Shown here one piece after another: positions 44,414 to 52,605 of a stretch of 64,000 nt of DNA. The stretch is from positions 1 to 64,000 of the forward strand of contig CADAOF010000009.1 of assembly GCA_902789555.1 (NCBI GenBank). The letters run 5' to 3'. Within the stretch, counting starts at the first letter, position 1. Each line of letters begins with the position of its first letter. Made by a program: the position numbers and the translations under genes. Origin of the DNA: an uncultured Lachnospiraceae bacterium (GTDB lineage Bacteria > Bacillota > Clostridia > Lachnospirales > Lachnospiraceae). The notes beneath the pieces are model-generated. The model worked only from the letters and a program-made list of their open reading frames with translations. It did no database searches and was not told where the DNA came from.

Positions 44414-45262
44414 ATGGCGGTATGTGAAGTCTGTTTCAGACACTGCAGATTAGAGGAAGGGCAGCTTGGCTTCTGCGGCGCAAGGACCGCCCGGAACGGA
44501 CGGGTGGTGGCTTATAACTACGGACGGATCACTGGTCTCGCCCTGGATCCGGTCGAAAAGAAACCTCTCGCGCGCTTTTGCCCGGGAAGCCTGATCCTCT
44601 CTGCGGGGAGTTTCGGCTGCAATCTGCGCTGCCCTTTCTGCCAGAATTACGACATTTCCTGGTCGGAGGAGGCGAAGCGATATGCTGAAACAGCGGAGAT
44701 TTTCAGCCCGGAGGAACTGGTGGAGATCGCGCTGCGGACTAGGAGCCGCGGCAATATCGGCATTGCCTATACCTACAATGAGCCGCTGGTCGGGTACGAA
44801 TTCGTGCGGGATACGGCGCGTCTTGCCCGGGAATACGGTTTGAAGAACGTCCTGGTCACGAACGGGACGGCCGAACTTTCCGTCCTCCGCGAGATCGCCC
44901 CGTACATCGATGCGATGAACATCGACCTGAAGGGCTTCACCGACCGCTATTACCGTGAGGTCCTGGGCGGGGACCGCGCGATGACCATGGCTTTCATCGA
45001 AGAAGCCGTCAGCACAGCGCACGTGGAACTGACGACCCTGATCGTTCCCGGAGAAAATGACAGCGAGGACGAGATGCGCGAGCTTTCCGCGTGGATAAGT
45101 ACGCTGAGGGAACCGGACGGAGAAAGCGTTCCGCTGCACATTTCCCGCTTTTTCCCGCGCTTTCACATGACCGACCGGAAGGCGACTCCCGTCCGCTTGA
45201 TCTATCGCCTGGCCGAGATCGCCCGCGAAAAACTGGACTATGTTTACCCGGGCAACTGCTGA
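44414..45262 (+). CDS. amrS: AmmeMemoRadiSam system radical SAM enzyme
   Basis: A 282-residue radical SAM enzyme. The cluster motif is FGCNLRCPFCQNYD (CxxxCxxC at about residues 74-81), preceded by an N-terminal cysteine set CEVCFRHCRLEEGQLGFC that may hold a second metal site. GNIGIAYTYNEPLVGYEF and the MNIDLKGFTDRYYREVLGG segment are typical of the AmrS/PflA-like group. It acts with the MEMO and AMMECR1 domains of the preceding gene, 26 bases upstream. Its substrate is unknown. Confidence 0.9.
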   Translation: MAVCEVCFRHCRLEEGQLGFCGARTARNGRVVAYNYGRITGLALDPVEKKPLARFCPGSLILSAGSFGCNLRCPFCQNYDISWSEEAKRYAETAEIFSPEELVEIALRTRSRGNIGIAYTYNEPLVGYEFVRDTARLAREYGLKNVLVTNGTAELSVLREIAPYIDAMNIDLKGFTDRYYREVLGGDRAMTMAFIEEAVSTAHVELTTLIVPGENDSEDEMRELSAWISTLREPDGESVPLHISRFFPRFHMTDRKATPVRLIYRLAEIAREKLDYVYPGNC

Positions 45263-45358
45263 GGGGGACAAGTTACAGCATTTGCGCGGACAAAGCCCTG
45301 CTTTGCTTGCTGTCGGCAGCTTTTTGGACTATTCTGCCGTCGAAGGGAGGCGGAAAAC

Positions 45359-46033
45359 ATGAACACGATAGGTCAACATCTCAGAAACATCCGTCAGGAG
45401 AAACAGATCAGTCAGGAGGAACTGGCAGAAAAGGTATTTACCACGAGGCAGACCATTTCCAATTATGAGACAGGAAAATCGTCGCCGGACCTCGGGATGA
45501 TCGAAGCGCTCGCCAAAGCACTGGAGGTCGACAGTGAGGCCATTCTTTACGGAGACGGGAAAGATGAGCAAAAGCGGCATGCCTGGACACTGTGGATCGG
45601 TGCGCTGATCCTGATAGTCCTGATCCTGATCCTAGCGTCCGCAAGCATGGAGTGGATTCCTGCTGCCGATGATTTTAAGCGGATCCTGGTATACTGCTTC
45701 TGGAAAACGGTCCTGCTTTGCCCTGCCGTTTTTCTTCTTGGCTGGAGCACGGCCGGCGTCGTTCTTCTCTATGTTCCGCCGGAAGAACGCCTTTTCCGGC
45801 AAAACCGGAGGATCATGGTCGGAACGGTCCTGATTACGGGACTCTTTGCGGCGGCAGCGCTGCTTACGGTTCTTTCGGCCACGGGAACGCCGCTTGCGGG
45901 ACCGAGATACGGCGTACTGGGAAAGGGCATTTTCAGCCTTGTGTACACGGTCGCGCACCGTTTCTGGCCAAATATCCTCTTTGTTCTTCTCGGCGCCGCC
46001 GGCTGCGTGTGCGCACGGGGAAAAGATGCGTAA
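45359..46033 (+). CDS. XRE-family regulator with membrane domain
   Basis: A 224-residue protein with an N-terminal XRE helix-turn-helix (residues 1-62; SQEELAEKVFTTRQTISNYE) and four hydrophobic helices after residue 75 (ALILIVLILILASASMEWIP, LLCPAVFLLGWSTAGVVLLY, then 150-170 and 190-215). Membrane-bound XRE regulators of this kind are common in Bacillota, often without a known signal. GGGAGGCGG stands before the ATG. It lies just upstream of the riboswitch-controlled lysine operon, but nothing in the sequence ties the two. Confidence 0.85.
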   Translation: MNTIGQHLRNIRQEKQISQEELAEKVFTTRQTISNYETGKSSPDLGMIEALAKALEVDSEAILYGDGKDEQKRHAWTLWIGALILIVLILILASASMEWIPAADDFKRILVYCFWKTVLLCPAVFLLGWSTAGVVLLYVPPEERLFRQNRRIMVGTVLITGLFAAAALLTVLSATGTPLAGPRYGVLGKGIFSLVYTVAHRFWPNILFVLLGAAGCVCARGKDA

Positions 46034-46059
46034 AAACCACGCTTTCTTTCGAAAAACGC

Positions 46060-46088
46060 TTGCATTTTAGCGGAATTTTTATTATTCT
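46060..46088 (+). promoter_or_regulatory. Promoter of the lysine operon
   Basis: TTGCAT (46060-46065) and TATTCT (46083-46088) with a 17-base spacer. Transcription from here would begin near 46095 and run through the lysine riboswitch. The boxes are only partial matches, but position and spacing fit. Confidence 0.55.
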
Positions 46089-46132
46089 ATGAATGGAAAA
46101 ACGCGTGACGGTTCTTTTTTACGTGAAAATAA

Positions 46133-46303
46133 CATCAAATAGAGGCGCGAAGCGAAGGGTAGTCTTTTTCCTGCGGGAACAGGCAGTTCCGGAGAAAGAT
46201 GAAGGGTCGTTTCGCCGAAGGGAAGCGGAGTGCCTGCCCGCTTTCCTGGCAGTCCGAGTCCAGCACCGGCTGCTGTCATGCCGTGCATGAAGCGCTATTG
46301 AGA
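46133..46303 (+). promoter_or_regulatory. Lysine riboswitch (L box)
   Basis: The leader carries the lysine aptamer core in order: AGAGGCGCGAAGC (46141-46153), the AGTAGTC-like GGGTAGTC, GGAGAAAGATGAAGGGTCG (46191-46209), CGCCGAAG (46213-46220), CTGGCAGTC, and CACCGGCTGCTGTCATG (46264-46280), followed by a short P5 hairpin CATGCCGTGCATG (46278-46290). P1 forms from TCAAATAG (46135-46142) with CTATTGA (46295-46301), with one bulged A. The 3' strand of P1 lies inside the 5' arm of the terminator hairpin at 46290-46322. Ligand-stabilised P1 should therefore prevent termination, making this an ON switch for lysine breakdown. The gap between the XRE gene and kal (46034-46340) holds only the promoter, this element and its terminator. 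Confidence 0.9.
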
Positions 46304-46329
46304 AAAGATCTCGATAGCGCTTAATTTTT
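46290..46329 (+). terminator. Riboswitch expression-platform terminator
   Basis: A 14-bp stem (AAGCGCTATTGAGA at 46290-46303 with TCTCGATAGCGCTT at 46309-46322, one G-T pair) and 5-base loop, followed by AATTTTT. It ends just before the kal ribosome site (GGAGGG at 46330-46335). Its 5' arm contains the P1 3' strand of the lysine aptamer, so the two structures exclude each other. Confidence 0.82.
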
Positions 46330-46340
46330 GGAGGGAAAAC

Positions 46341-46727
46341 ATGAAATCTTTGATCCGGGTCCGCATGGGAGCGGAAGACGCACATTACGGCGGGAACCTC
46401 GTGGACGGTGCGCACATGCTGCATCTGTTCGGCGACGTGGCGACCGAACTGCTGATCAGGAATGACGGCGACGAAGGCCTGTTCTGCGCCTACGACAGCG
46501 TGGAGTTCCTGGCACCGGTCTTTGCCGGCGACTACATCGAAGCGGAAGGTGAGATCGTAAAGATCGGCAATACCTCCCGCAAAATGAAATTCGAGGCGCG
46601 CAAGGTGATCGTGCCGCGCCCGGACATCAATGAATCTGCCTGCGACGTGCTTGCGGAACCGATCGTGGTCTGCCGCGCGAGCGGGACCTGCGTGGTGCCG
46701 AAGGACAAGCAGAGAATTGCGCATTAA
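46341..46727 (+). CDS. kal: 3-aminobutyryl-CoA ammonia-lyase
   Basis: A 128-residue hotdog-fold enzyme that removes ammonia from L-3-aminobutyryl-CoA to give crotonyl-CoA, the last lysine-specific step of the fermentation. The hotdog pattern is visible ([20 protein letters not shown] with the acid/base region, then [20 protein letters not shown]). Length equals that of known Kal proteins. It is the first gene behind the lysine riboswitch, with GGAGGG upstream, and kce follows after 12 bases. Confidence 0.92.
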   Translation: MKSLIRVRMGAEDAHYGGNLVDGAHMLHLFGDVATELLIRNDGDEGLFCAYDSVEFLAPVFAGDYIEAEGEIVKIGNTSRKMKFEARKVIVPRPDINESACDVLAEPIVVCRASGTCVVPKDKQRIAH

Positions 46728-46739
46728 CAGGAGTCGGAT

Positions 46740-47558
46740 ATGGAAAAACTGATCATTACGGCGGCCATCTGCGGCGCGGAAGTGACCAAGGCGCAGAATC
46801 CCGCCGTCCCCTATACGGTCGAAGAGATCGTCCGCGAGGCAAAGAGTGCCTATGACGCAGGCGCGGCGATCGTGCACCTGCACGTCCGCAGGGACGACGG
46901 CACGCCGACCCAGGACCGTGAACGCTTCCGCGAATGCATTGACGCAATTAAGCGTGTCATCCCGGACGTGATCCTCATTCCGTCTACGGGCGGAGCCGTC
47001 GGCATGAGCGCCGAAGAGCGCCTGCAGCCGACCGAACTCTTCCCGGAGATGGCGACGCTTGACTGCGGTACCTGCAATTTCGGCGATGAGATCTTCGACA
47101 ATACCATGCCGATGATGCGGATCTTCGGCCGGCGGATGATGGAAAACCGCATCAAGCCGGAGTACGAGTGCTTCGAAATGGGGCATCTGGATACCATCCT
47201 GAACATGGCGAGGAAAGGTGAGGTGCCCGGCGCGCCGATGCAGTTCAATTTCGTGCTGGGCGTTCCCGGCTGCACACCGGCAACGGTCGGAAATCTGGAC
47301 TGGATGGTGCGGCAGATCCCCGCGGGGAGCACCTGGACCGTGACCGGGATCGGGCGGCATGCCTTTACGATGGCGGCGGCCGGGATCGTGATGGGCGGAA
47401 ACGTCCGCGTGGGTTTTGAGGACAATCTGTACCTCTCCCGCGGCGTGCTCGCGAAGACCAACGGAGAACTGGTAGACAAGGTCGTGCGGCTTTCGCGCGA
47501 GCTCGGCCGTGAGATCGCCTCACCGGCGGAAGCAAGACGGATACTGGGGCTGCAATAA
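46740..47558 (+). CDS. kce: 3-keto-5-aminohexanoate cleavage enzyme
   Basis: A 272-residue BKACE-family (DUF849) TIM-barrel enzyme: 3-keto-5-aminohexanoate plus acetyl-CoA gives L-3-aminobutyryl-CoA and acetoacetate. Seen are the opening LIITAAICGAEVTKAQNP, the zinc-binding IVHLHVRRDDG (HLH near residue 45), ILIPSTGG, and late VRVGFEDNLYLSRG. Genome context with kal, kdd and the aminomutases makes the substrate assignment secure within this large family. Confidence 0.93.
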   Translation: MEKLIITAAICGAEVTKAQNPAVPYTVEEIVREAKSAYDAGAAIVHLHVRRDDGTPTQDRERFRECIDAIKRVIPDVILIPSTGGAVGMSAEERLQPTELFPEMATLDCGTCNFGDEIFDNTMPMMRIFGRRMMENRIKPEYECFEMGHLDTILNMARKGEVPGAPMQFNFVLGVPGCTPATVGNLDWMVRQIPAGSTWTVTGIGRHAFTMAAAGIVMGGNVRVGFEDNLYLSRGVLAKTNGELVDKVVRLSRELGREIASPAEARRILGLQ

Positions 47559-47560
47559 AG

Positions 47561-47650
47561 TGCCTCGCAGACAGACGAAAGCTTTCTTAGAATGATTCAC
47601 TTTGTTCATATGTTCTTCGAAAGCACTGTCTGCTCTGCTCGGCGGGGACA
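47561..47650. repeat. 90-base dispersed repeat, copy 1
   Basis: About 90% identical over its length (one single-base gap) to the copy at 48820-48910 on the other side of kdd. The core can fold: GCAGACAG near the left with CTGTCTGC at 47646-adjacent right, and GCTTTC with GAAAGC inside, around a CATATG centre. This looks like a small mobile or processed RNA element. It lies wholly in the kce-kdd gap (47559-47755), which holds no other recognised feature. Confidence 0.8.
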
Positions 47651-47755
47651 GGCGGAAAAAGCGCGCAGCTGTACAGCGCCGGCGGCTCACGCCGGACAGC
47701 GCGACGTCGCACTCGCAGGATAAGAAAAGTAAATTTGTTCTGAAGGAGATAAAGA

Positions 47756-48799
47756 ATGGAACAGTTAAAGGGTGATAAGTACGGGGCGCACCGCGTGATC
47801 GAGCCGAAGGGCGTGCTCACGCAGGCGGCGTGGAAGATCGACAACGACATGTCGAAGCATTACAGCAACGAGATCATCTGCGACGTGATCTCGCTCAACA
47901 TCGACTCGGCGTCGTTTACGCAGATCGAAGAGGCCTGCGGCGGCGACGAGAAGAAGATCGGGGAGATGATCCTCTCGATCGTGGGCGAGCGCGGCAAGCA
48001 GCAGAATCCCGTGACCGGTTCGGGCGGCATGTTCATCGGCAGGGTCGCCTACATCGGCGATGACCTGAAAGACCGCGACCTCAGGGTCGGCGACCGCATC
48101 GCATCGCTTGTCTCCCTGTCCCTGACCCCACTGAAGATCGACAGGATCCTGGCCATCCACAAGGAGATCGACCGCGTGGACATCGTCGGCCAGGCCGTGC
48201 TCTTCGAAAGCGGTCTGTACGCGAAACTCCCGGATGACATGTCCGAAGCCCTTGCCCTCGCGGCGCTCGATGTTGCCGGCGCGCCTGCCCAGGCGAGACG
48301 CCTCCCGAAGGAAGGCGACAGCGTGCTGATCCTCGGCGCGAACGGTAAATCCGGTGTCCTCTGCGGCTACGAAGCCATGAAAAAGGTCGGCCCGAAGGGG
48401 AACGTCGTCGGCGTGGTCCGCAATCCGAAGCAGGTCCCTGCCCTCATGGAACTCGGTGTCTACAACAAGGTCATCGTGGCCTCAGCGACTGAACCGGTCG
48501 CCGTCCTGAATGAGGCGCTCGCAGCCAATGACGGTAAGGAATACGATATTTCCATCTGCTGCGTGAACGTGGAAGCCTGCGAAATGAGCGCCATCCTGCC
48601 GGTCCGCGAAGGCGGCATCGTCTATTTCTTCTCCATGGCAACGAGCTTTACCCGTGCGGCGCTGGGCGCCGAGGGCGTGGGCAAGGACATCACGATGATC
48701 ATCGGCAACGGATACGCGAAGAATCATGCCGAGATCACGCTGAACGTGCTGCGTGAGAATAAGAAACTGAGGGAGCTGTTTGACAGGAAATACGTGTAA
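47756..48799 (+). CDS. kdd: L-erythro-3,5-diaminohexanoate dehydrogenase
   Basis: A 347-residue NAD(P)-dependent dehydrogenase that oxidises 3,5-diaminohexanoate to 3-keto-5-aminohexanoate with release of ammonia. It has an alcohol-dehydrogenase-like plan: N-terminal part with GMFIGRVAYIGDDLKDRDLR, and Rossmann segment SVLILGANGKSGVLCGYEAM around residues 183-202. The zinc ligands of medium-chain dehydrogenases are not evident. AAGGAG precedes the ATG. It lies between two copies of a 90-base repeat. Confidence 0.93.
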   Translation: MEQLKGDKYGAHRVIEPKGVLTQAAWKIDNDMSKHYSNEIICDVISLNIDSASFTQIEEACGGDEKKIGEMILSIVGERGKQQNPVTGSGGMFIGRVAYIGDDLKDRDLRVGDRIASLVSLSLTPLKIDRILAIHKEIDRVDIVGQAVLFESGLYAKLPDDMSEALALAALDVAGAPAQARRLPKEGDSVLILGANGKSGVLCGYEAMKKVGPKGNVVGVVRNPKQVPALMELGVYNKVIVASATEPVAVLNEALAANDGKEYDISICCVNVEACEMSAILPVREGGIVYFFSMATSFTRAALGAEGVGKDITMIIGNGYAKNHAEITLNVLRENKKLRELFDRKYV

Positions 48800-48819
48800 G
48801 GCGGGGAGATGATGCTTCC

Positions 48820-48910
48820 TGCCTCGCAGACAGACGCAAGCTTTCTCAGAACGATTTACTTCGTGCATATGTTCTTCGAAAGCTCGGTCTGCTCTGCTCG
48901 GCAGGGGACA
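48820..48910. repeat. 90-base dispersed repeat, copy 2
   Basis: Second copy of the repeat at 47561-47650, same orientation, with about eight substitutions and one extra A. The symmetric core around CATATG is kept, while the outer pair is weaker here. It occupies the kdd-kamA gap. The changes on both arms do not clearly compensate each other, so a conserved RNA fold is possible but not proven. Confidence 0.8.
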
Positions 48911-48987
48911 TGCTCTGCCCGGTCTGTTTACTGAAGATTTACTGACATCACATCTCGTCATGAGAGGGAAAGGGAAAAATAAAAACC

Positions 48988-50259
48988 ATGAAGACCCGTA
49001 ACGGATTGTTTGCCGACGTACCGGCAGAACTCTGGAACGACTGGCACTGGCAGGTCAGAAACCGCATCGAAACGGTCGAGGACCTGAAAAAATACATTGA
49101 GATCACACCGGAAGAGGAAGAAGGCATCCGGAAATGCCTGGGCGTGCTGCGCATGGCGATCACGCCGTATTATCTTTCCCTGATCGATCTCTCCGACCCG
49201 CACGACCCGATCCGCCGCCAGGCCATCCCGACGGCTGCGGAACTGCATCAGTCGAAGGCCGACCTGCTCGATCCCCTGCATGAGGACACCGACTCGCCGG
49301 TCAAGGGGCTGACGCACCGCTATCCGGACCGCGTGCTCCTGCTCGTGACGGATCAGTGCTCCATGTACTGCCGCCACTGCACGCGCCGCCGCTTTGCCGG
49401 CCAGACCGATCAGGCCGTTCCCGTGGACAGGATCGACGCCTGCATCGAATACATTAAGGCGCATGAGGAGGTTCGCGATGTCCTGATCTCCGGCGGCGAC
49501 CCGCTCGTCATGAGTGACGAACGGCTGGAATACGTTCTTTCCCGCGTCCGTGCGATCGAGCACGTCGAGATCGTCCGTATCGGCAGCCGCGCGCCGGTGG
49601 TCATGCCGCAGCGCGTTACGCCCGAACTCTGCGCGATGCTGAAGAAATACCATCCGCTGTGGCTGAATACTCACTTCAACCATCCGAAGGAAGTGACCGA
49701 GGAGTCGAAGCGCGCCTGCGAAATGCTGGCCGATGCCGGGATCCCGCTCGGCAACCAGAGCGTGCTGCTTGCCGGCGTGAACGACTGCGTCTTTACCATG
49801 AAGAAACTCGTGCATGAACTCGTGAAAATGCGCGTCCGTCCGTATTACATTTATCAGTGCGACCTGTCCATGGGGCTGGAGCATTTCAGGACTCCCGTGG
49901 GCAAGGGCATCGAGATCATCGAAGCGCTGCGCGGCCATACCTCAGGCTTCTGCGTACCGACTTTCGTGGTCGACGCACCCGGCGGGGGCGGCAAGATCCC
50001 GGTCATGCCGGACTATGTCATTTCCCAGACGCCGCGCAAGGTCATCCTGCGCAACTTCGAAGGCGTGATCACGACCTACACCGAACCGGAAAACTATAAG
50101 GAGACCTGTCAGTGCGAGTACTGCCGCGGCGAGAAGGAAGGGAAACTTGTCGGCGTGGCCGGACTGGAACGCGGCCAGGCACTTAGCCTCGAACCGAGGG
50201 ACCTTGCCCGAACGAAGCGCTGCAGCTGCAAAAAGAAAGGAAGCGCTGATGAAGAGTAA
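48988..50259 (+). CDS. kamA: Lysine 2,3-aminomutase
   Basis: A 423-residue radical SAM, PLP-dependent enzyme converting L-alpha-lysine to L-beta-lysine. Cluster motif CSMYCRHC (Cys124, 128, 131), PLP lysine in PGGGGKIPV (Lys336), and a C-terminal zinc-like cysteine group CQCEYC. A further CSC motif ends the protein. Length and motif positions match the clostridial enzyme. Start: ATG at 48988 with GGGAAAGGG upstream. Its last 11 bases overlap kamD. Confidence 0.96.
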   Translation: MKTRNGLFADVPAELWNDWHWQVRNRIETVEDLKKYIEITPEEEEGIRKCLGVLRMAITPYYLSLIDLSDPHDPIRRQAIPTAAELHQSKADLLDPLHEDTDSPVKGLTHRYPDRVLLLVTDQCSMYCRHCTRRRFAGQTDQAVPVDRIDACIEYIKAHEEVRDVLISGGDPLVMSDERLEYVLSRVRAIEHVEIVRIGSRAPVVMPQRVTPELCAMLKKYHPLWLNTHFNHPKEVTEESKRACEMLADAGIPLGNQSVLLAGVNDCVFTMKKLVHELVKMRVRPYYIYQCDLSMGLEHFRTPVGKGIEIIEALRGHTSGFCVPTFVVDAPGGGGKIPVMPDYVISQTPRKVILRNFEGVITTYTEPENYKETCQCEYCRGEKEGKLVGVAGLERGQALSLEPRDLARTKRCSCKKKGSADEE

Positions 50260-51808
50260 ACTGGGACTTGACGAAGCGCTGGTCGGGCGTGCCCGGGCTT
50301 CCGCGATGAAGGTCGCGGAGGATACGCAGCGCTTTATCGACCGGCATACCACGGTCGCCGTGGAACGGACCGTCTGCCGCCTGCTCGGCATTGACGGCGT
50401 GAATGACGTTGGCGTGCCGCTGCCGAATGTTGCCGTGGACCATCTTTCAGCGAAGGATATTCTGAGCGACGGCGCGGCGCTCCGCATCGGAAACGCCATG
50501 GCAGAACTCGGCCTTTCTCCGCAGGAGATCGCCGAAGGCATCGACCGCGGGGAGATCGACCTTGCGGCCATGCCGGTCAGGAGTGAAGAGGAGATCCGCG
50601 CGGCGCTCGCACCGGTCGTGGAGGAAACGCTCGGGCGGATCCGCGGGAACGTTGCAAGACGGCAGGAGTATCTTGCCGAATTCGGCGAAAAGCAGGGACC
50701 GTACATCTACCTGATCGTTGCGACGGGCAACATTTACGAAGACATTACGCAGGCGAAGGCTGCGGCAAAGCAGGGGGCAGACATCATCGCCGTCATCCGT
50801 ACGACGGGCCAGAGCCTGCTGGATTTCGTGCCCTTCGGTGCGACGACCGAAGGCTTCGGCGGCACCTACGCGACGCAGGAGAATTTCCGCCTGATGCGCG
50901 CGGCGCTCGACGAGGTCGGTGAGGAACAGCACCGTTACATCCGCCTCTGCAACTACTGCTCGGGCCTGTGCATGCCGGAGATCGCCGCCATGGGCGCCCT
51001 GGAGCGCCTTGACGTGATGCTGAACGACGCACTCTACGGCATCCTCTTCCGCGACATCAACATGCAGCGGACGATCATCGACCAGTATTTCTCCCGCGTC
51101 ATCAACAGCTTCGCGGGGGTCATCATCAATACCGGCGAGGACAACTACCTGACGACCGCCGATGCCTACGAAGAGGCGCATACGGTGCTGGCCAGCCAGT
51201 TCCTGAACGAAGCCTTCGCAAAATGTGCCGGCCTTCCGGAGGAGCAGATGGGCCTCGGCCACGCCTTTGAAATGGATCCGGACCTGCCGAACGCGTTTTT
51301 ATACGAACTCGCGCAGGCACAGATGGCTCGGGAAATATTTCCCAATGCGCCGCTGAAATATATGCCTCCGACTAAGTTCATGACGGGAAATATCTTCCGC
51401 GGCCACGTGCAGGACGCTCTCTTCAACATGGTCACGATCCTGACCGGCCAGAAGATCCACCTTCTCGGCATGATGACCGAGGCCATCCATACCCCGTTCA
51501 TGAGCGACCGTGCTCTCGCCATTGAGAACGCGCAGTACATTTTCCGGACCATGGCGGATTTCGGCAGCGAAATCGAATTTAAGGAGGGCGGGATCATCCG
51601 CAGCCGTGCGGCGGAGGTGCTGCAGAAGGCGGCCGATCTCCTCGGCGAGATCGAGCAGATGGGCCTCTTCGCCACTCTGGAGAAGGGGGTCTTCGCCGAC
51701 ATCAAACGGCCGCTCGACGGCGGCAAGGGTCTGGAGGGTGTCGTCCGCAAGGCCGACGGCTATTTCAACCCCTTCATTGAGGAAATGCGGAAGGAGGAGA
51801 AAGCATGA
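50249..51808 (+). CDS. kamD: Lysine 5,6-aminomutase alpha subunit
   Basis: A 519-residue TIM-barrel subunit of the adenosylcobalamin- and PLP-dependent mutase that turns L-beta-lysine into 3,5-diaminohexanoate. Recognised from full-length features such as YLIVATGNIYEDITQAKAAA, FGATTEGFGGTYATQENFRL, and FMTGNIFRGHVQDALFNMV. The ATG at 50249, with GAAAGGAAG upstream and an 11-base overlap with kamA, gives the usual length; the open frame continues 34 codons upstream without a ribosome site. The beta subunit gene overlaps its stop. Confidence 0.96.
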   Translation: MKSKLGLDEALVGRARASAMKVAEDTQRFIDRHTTVAVERTVCRLLGIDGVNDVGVPLPNVAVDHLSAKDILSDGAALRIGNAMAELGLSPQEIAEGIDRGEIDLAAMPVRSEEEIRAALAPVVEETLGRIRGNVARRQEYLAEFGEKQGPYIYLIVATGNIYEDITQAKAAAKQGADIIAVIRTTGQSLLDFVPFGATTEGFGGTYATQENFRLMRAALDEVGEEQHRYIRLCNYCSGLCMPEIAAMGALERLDVMLNDALYGILFRDINMQRTIIDQYFSRVINSFAGVIINTGEDNYLTTADAYEEAHTVLASQFLNEAFAKCAGLPEEQMGLGHAFEMDPDLPNAFLYELAQAQMAREIFPNAPLKYMPPTKFMTGNIFRGHVQDALFNMVTILTGQKIHLLGMMTEAIHTPFMSDRALAIENAQYIFRTMADFGSEIEFKEGGIIRSRAAEVLQKAADLLGEIEQMGLFATLEKGVFADIKRPLDGGKGLEGVVRKADGYFNPFIEEMRKEEKA

Positions 51809-52593
51809 GTTCCGGACTTTACGACATGTCTGCGAAGGACTTTGACAAGACGCTCGACCTGACGATGTTAAAGCCCTACGGCGACACAATGAACGACGGC
51901 AAGGTCCAGCTTTCCTTCACGCTTCCCGTCCCGAACGACGACCGCGGCATGGAGGCGGCGCGGCTCATCAGCCGCCAGATGGGATTGTCCGAGCCGAACG
52001 TAGCCTACGCCCGCGCCCTCGATAAGGAATTTACCTTCTATGTCGTCTACGGATCCTGCACGCACAGCGTCGACTATACGAAAATCAAGATCCACGCGAT
52101 CGAAGACAAGGCCATGGAGATGGACGAGGTCGACGAGTACATCCGCGAGCACATCGGACGGAAGATCGTCGTGATCGGCGCGTCGACCGGTACGGATGCG
52201 CACACCGTCGGTATCGATGCGATCATGAACCGCAAGGGCTTCGCGGGACACTACGGATTGGAACGCTACGAGATGATCGAAGCGCTGAACATGGGCAGCC
52301 AGGTCCCGAATGAGGAATTCCTGGCCAAGGCGCGCGAGATAAACGCAGACATCCTGCTGGTCAGCCAGACGGTCACGCAGAAGAACATCCACATCCAGAA
52401 CCTGACTGAACTCATTGAGCTGGCGGAGGCCGAGGGCATGCGCGAGAATCACGTGATCTGCTGCGGCGGCGCCCGTATCACGCACGAGCTGGCCAAGGAA
52501 CTGGGCTTCGACGCCGGCTTCGGCCCCGGCAAGTTTGCCAACGACGTCGCTACCTTCTGCGTGAAGGAAATGGTACGGCGGGGAATCAGATAA
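51805..52593 (+). CDS. kamE: Lysine 5,6-aminomutase beta subunit
   Basis: A 262-residue subunit with the cobalamin-binding domain. The B12 motif DAHTVG (Asp131, His133, Gly136) and the PLP lysine expected at 144 (MNRKGFAG, Lys144) are both in place. An N-terminal dimerisation part runs to about residue 110. ATGA overlap with kamD (51805-51808) couples translation of the two subunits. Its reactivation partners KamB and KamC are encoded 10 kb upstream. Confidence 0.96.
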   Translation: MSSGLYDMSAKDFDKTLDLTMLKPYGDTMNDGKVQLSFTLPVPNDDRGMEAARLISRQMGLSEPNVAYARALDKEFTFYVVYGSCTHSVDYTKIKIHAIEDKAMEMDEVDEYIREHIGRKIVVIGASTGTDAHTVGIDAIMNRKGFAGHYGLERYEMIEALNMGSQVPNEEFLAKAREINADILLVSQTVTQKNIHIQNLTELIELAEAEGMRENHVICCGGARITHELAKELGFDAGFGPGKFANDVATFCVKEMVRRGIR

Positions 52594-52605
52594 GGGTAGG
52601 TAATC

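Noticed and set aside
45309-45325. Short GCTG/CAGC hairpin with five Ts after the radical SAM gene as a terminator
   Set aside because: Only four base pairs; too weak to call, though some read-through control is possible.
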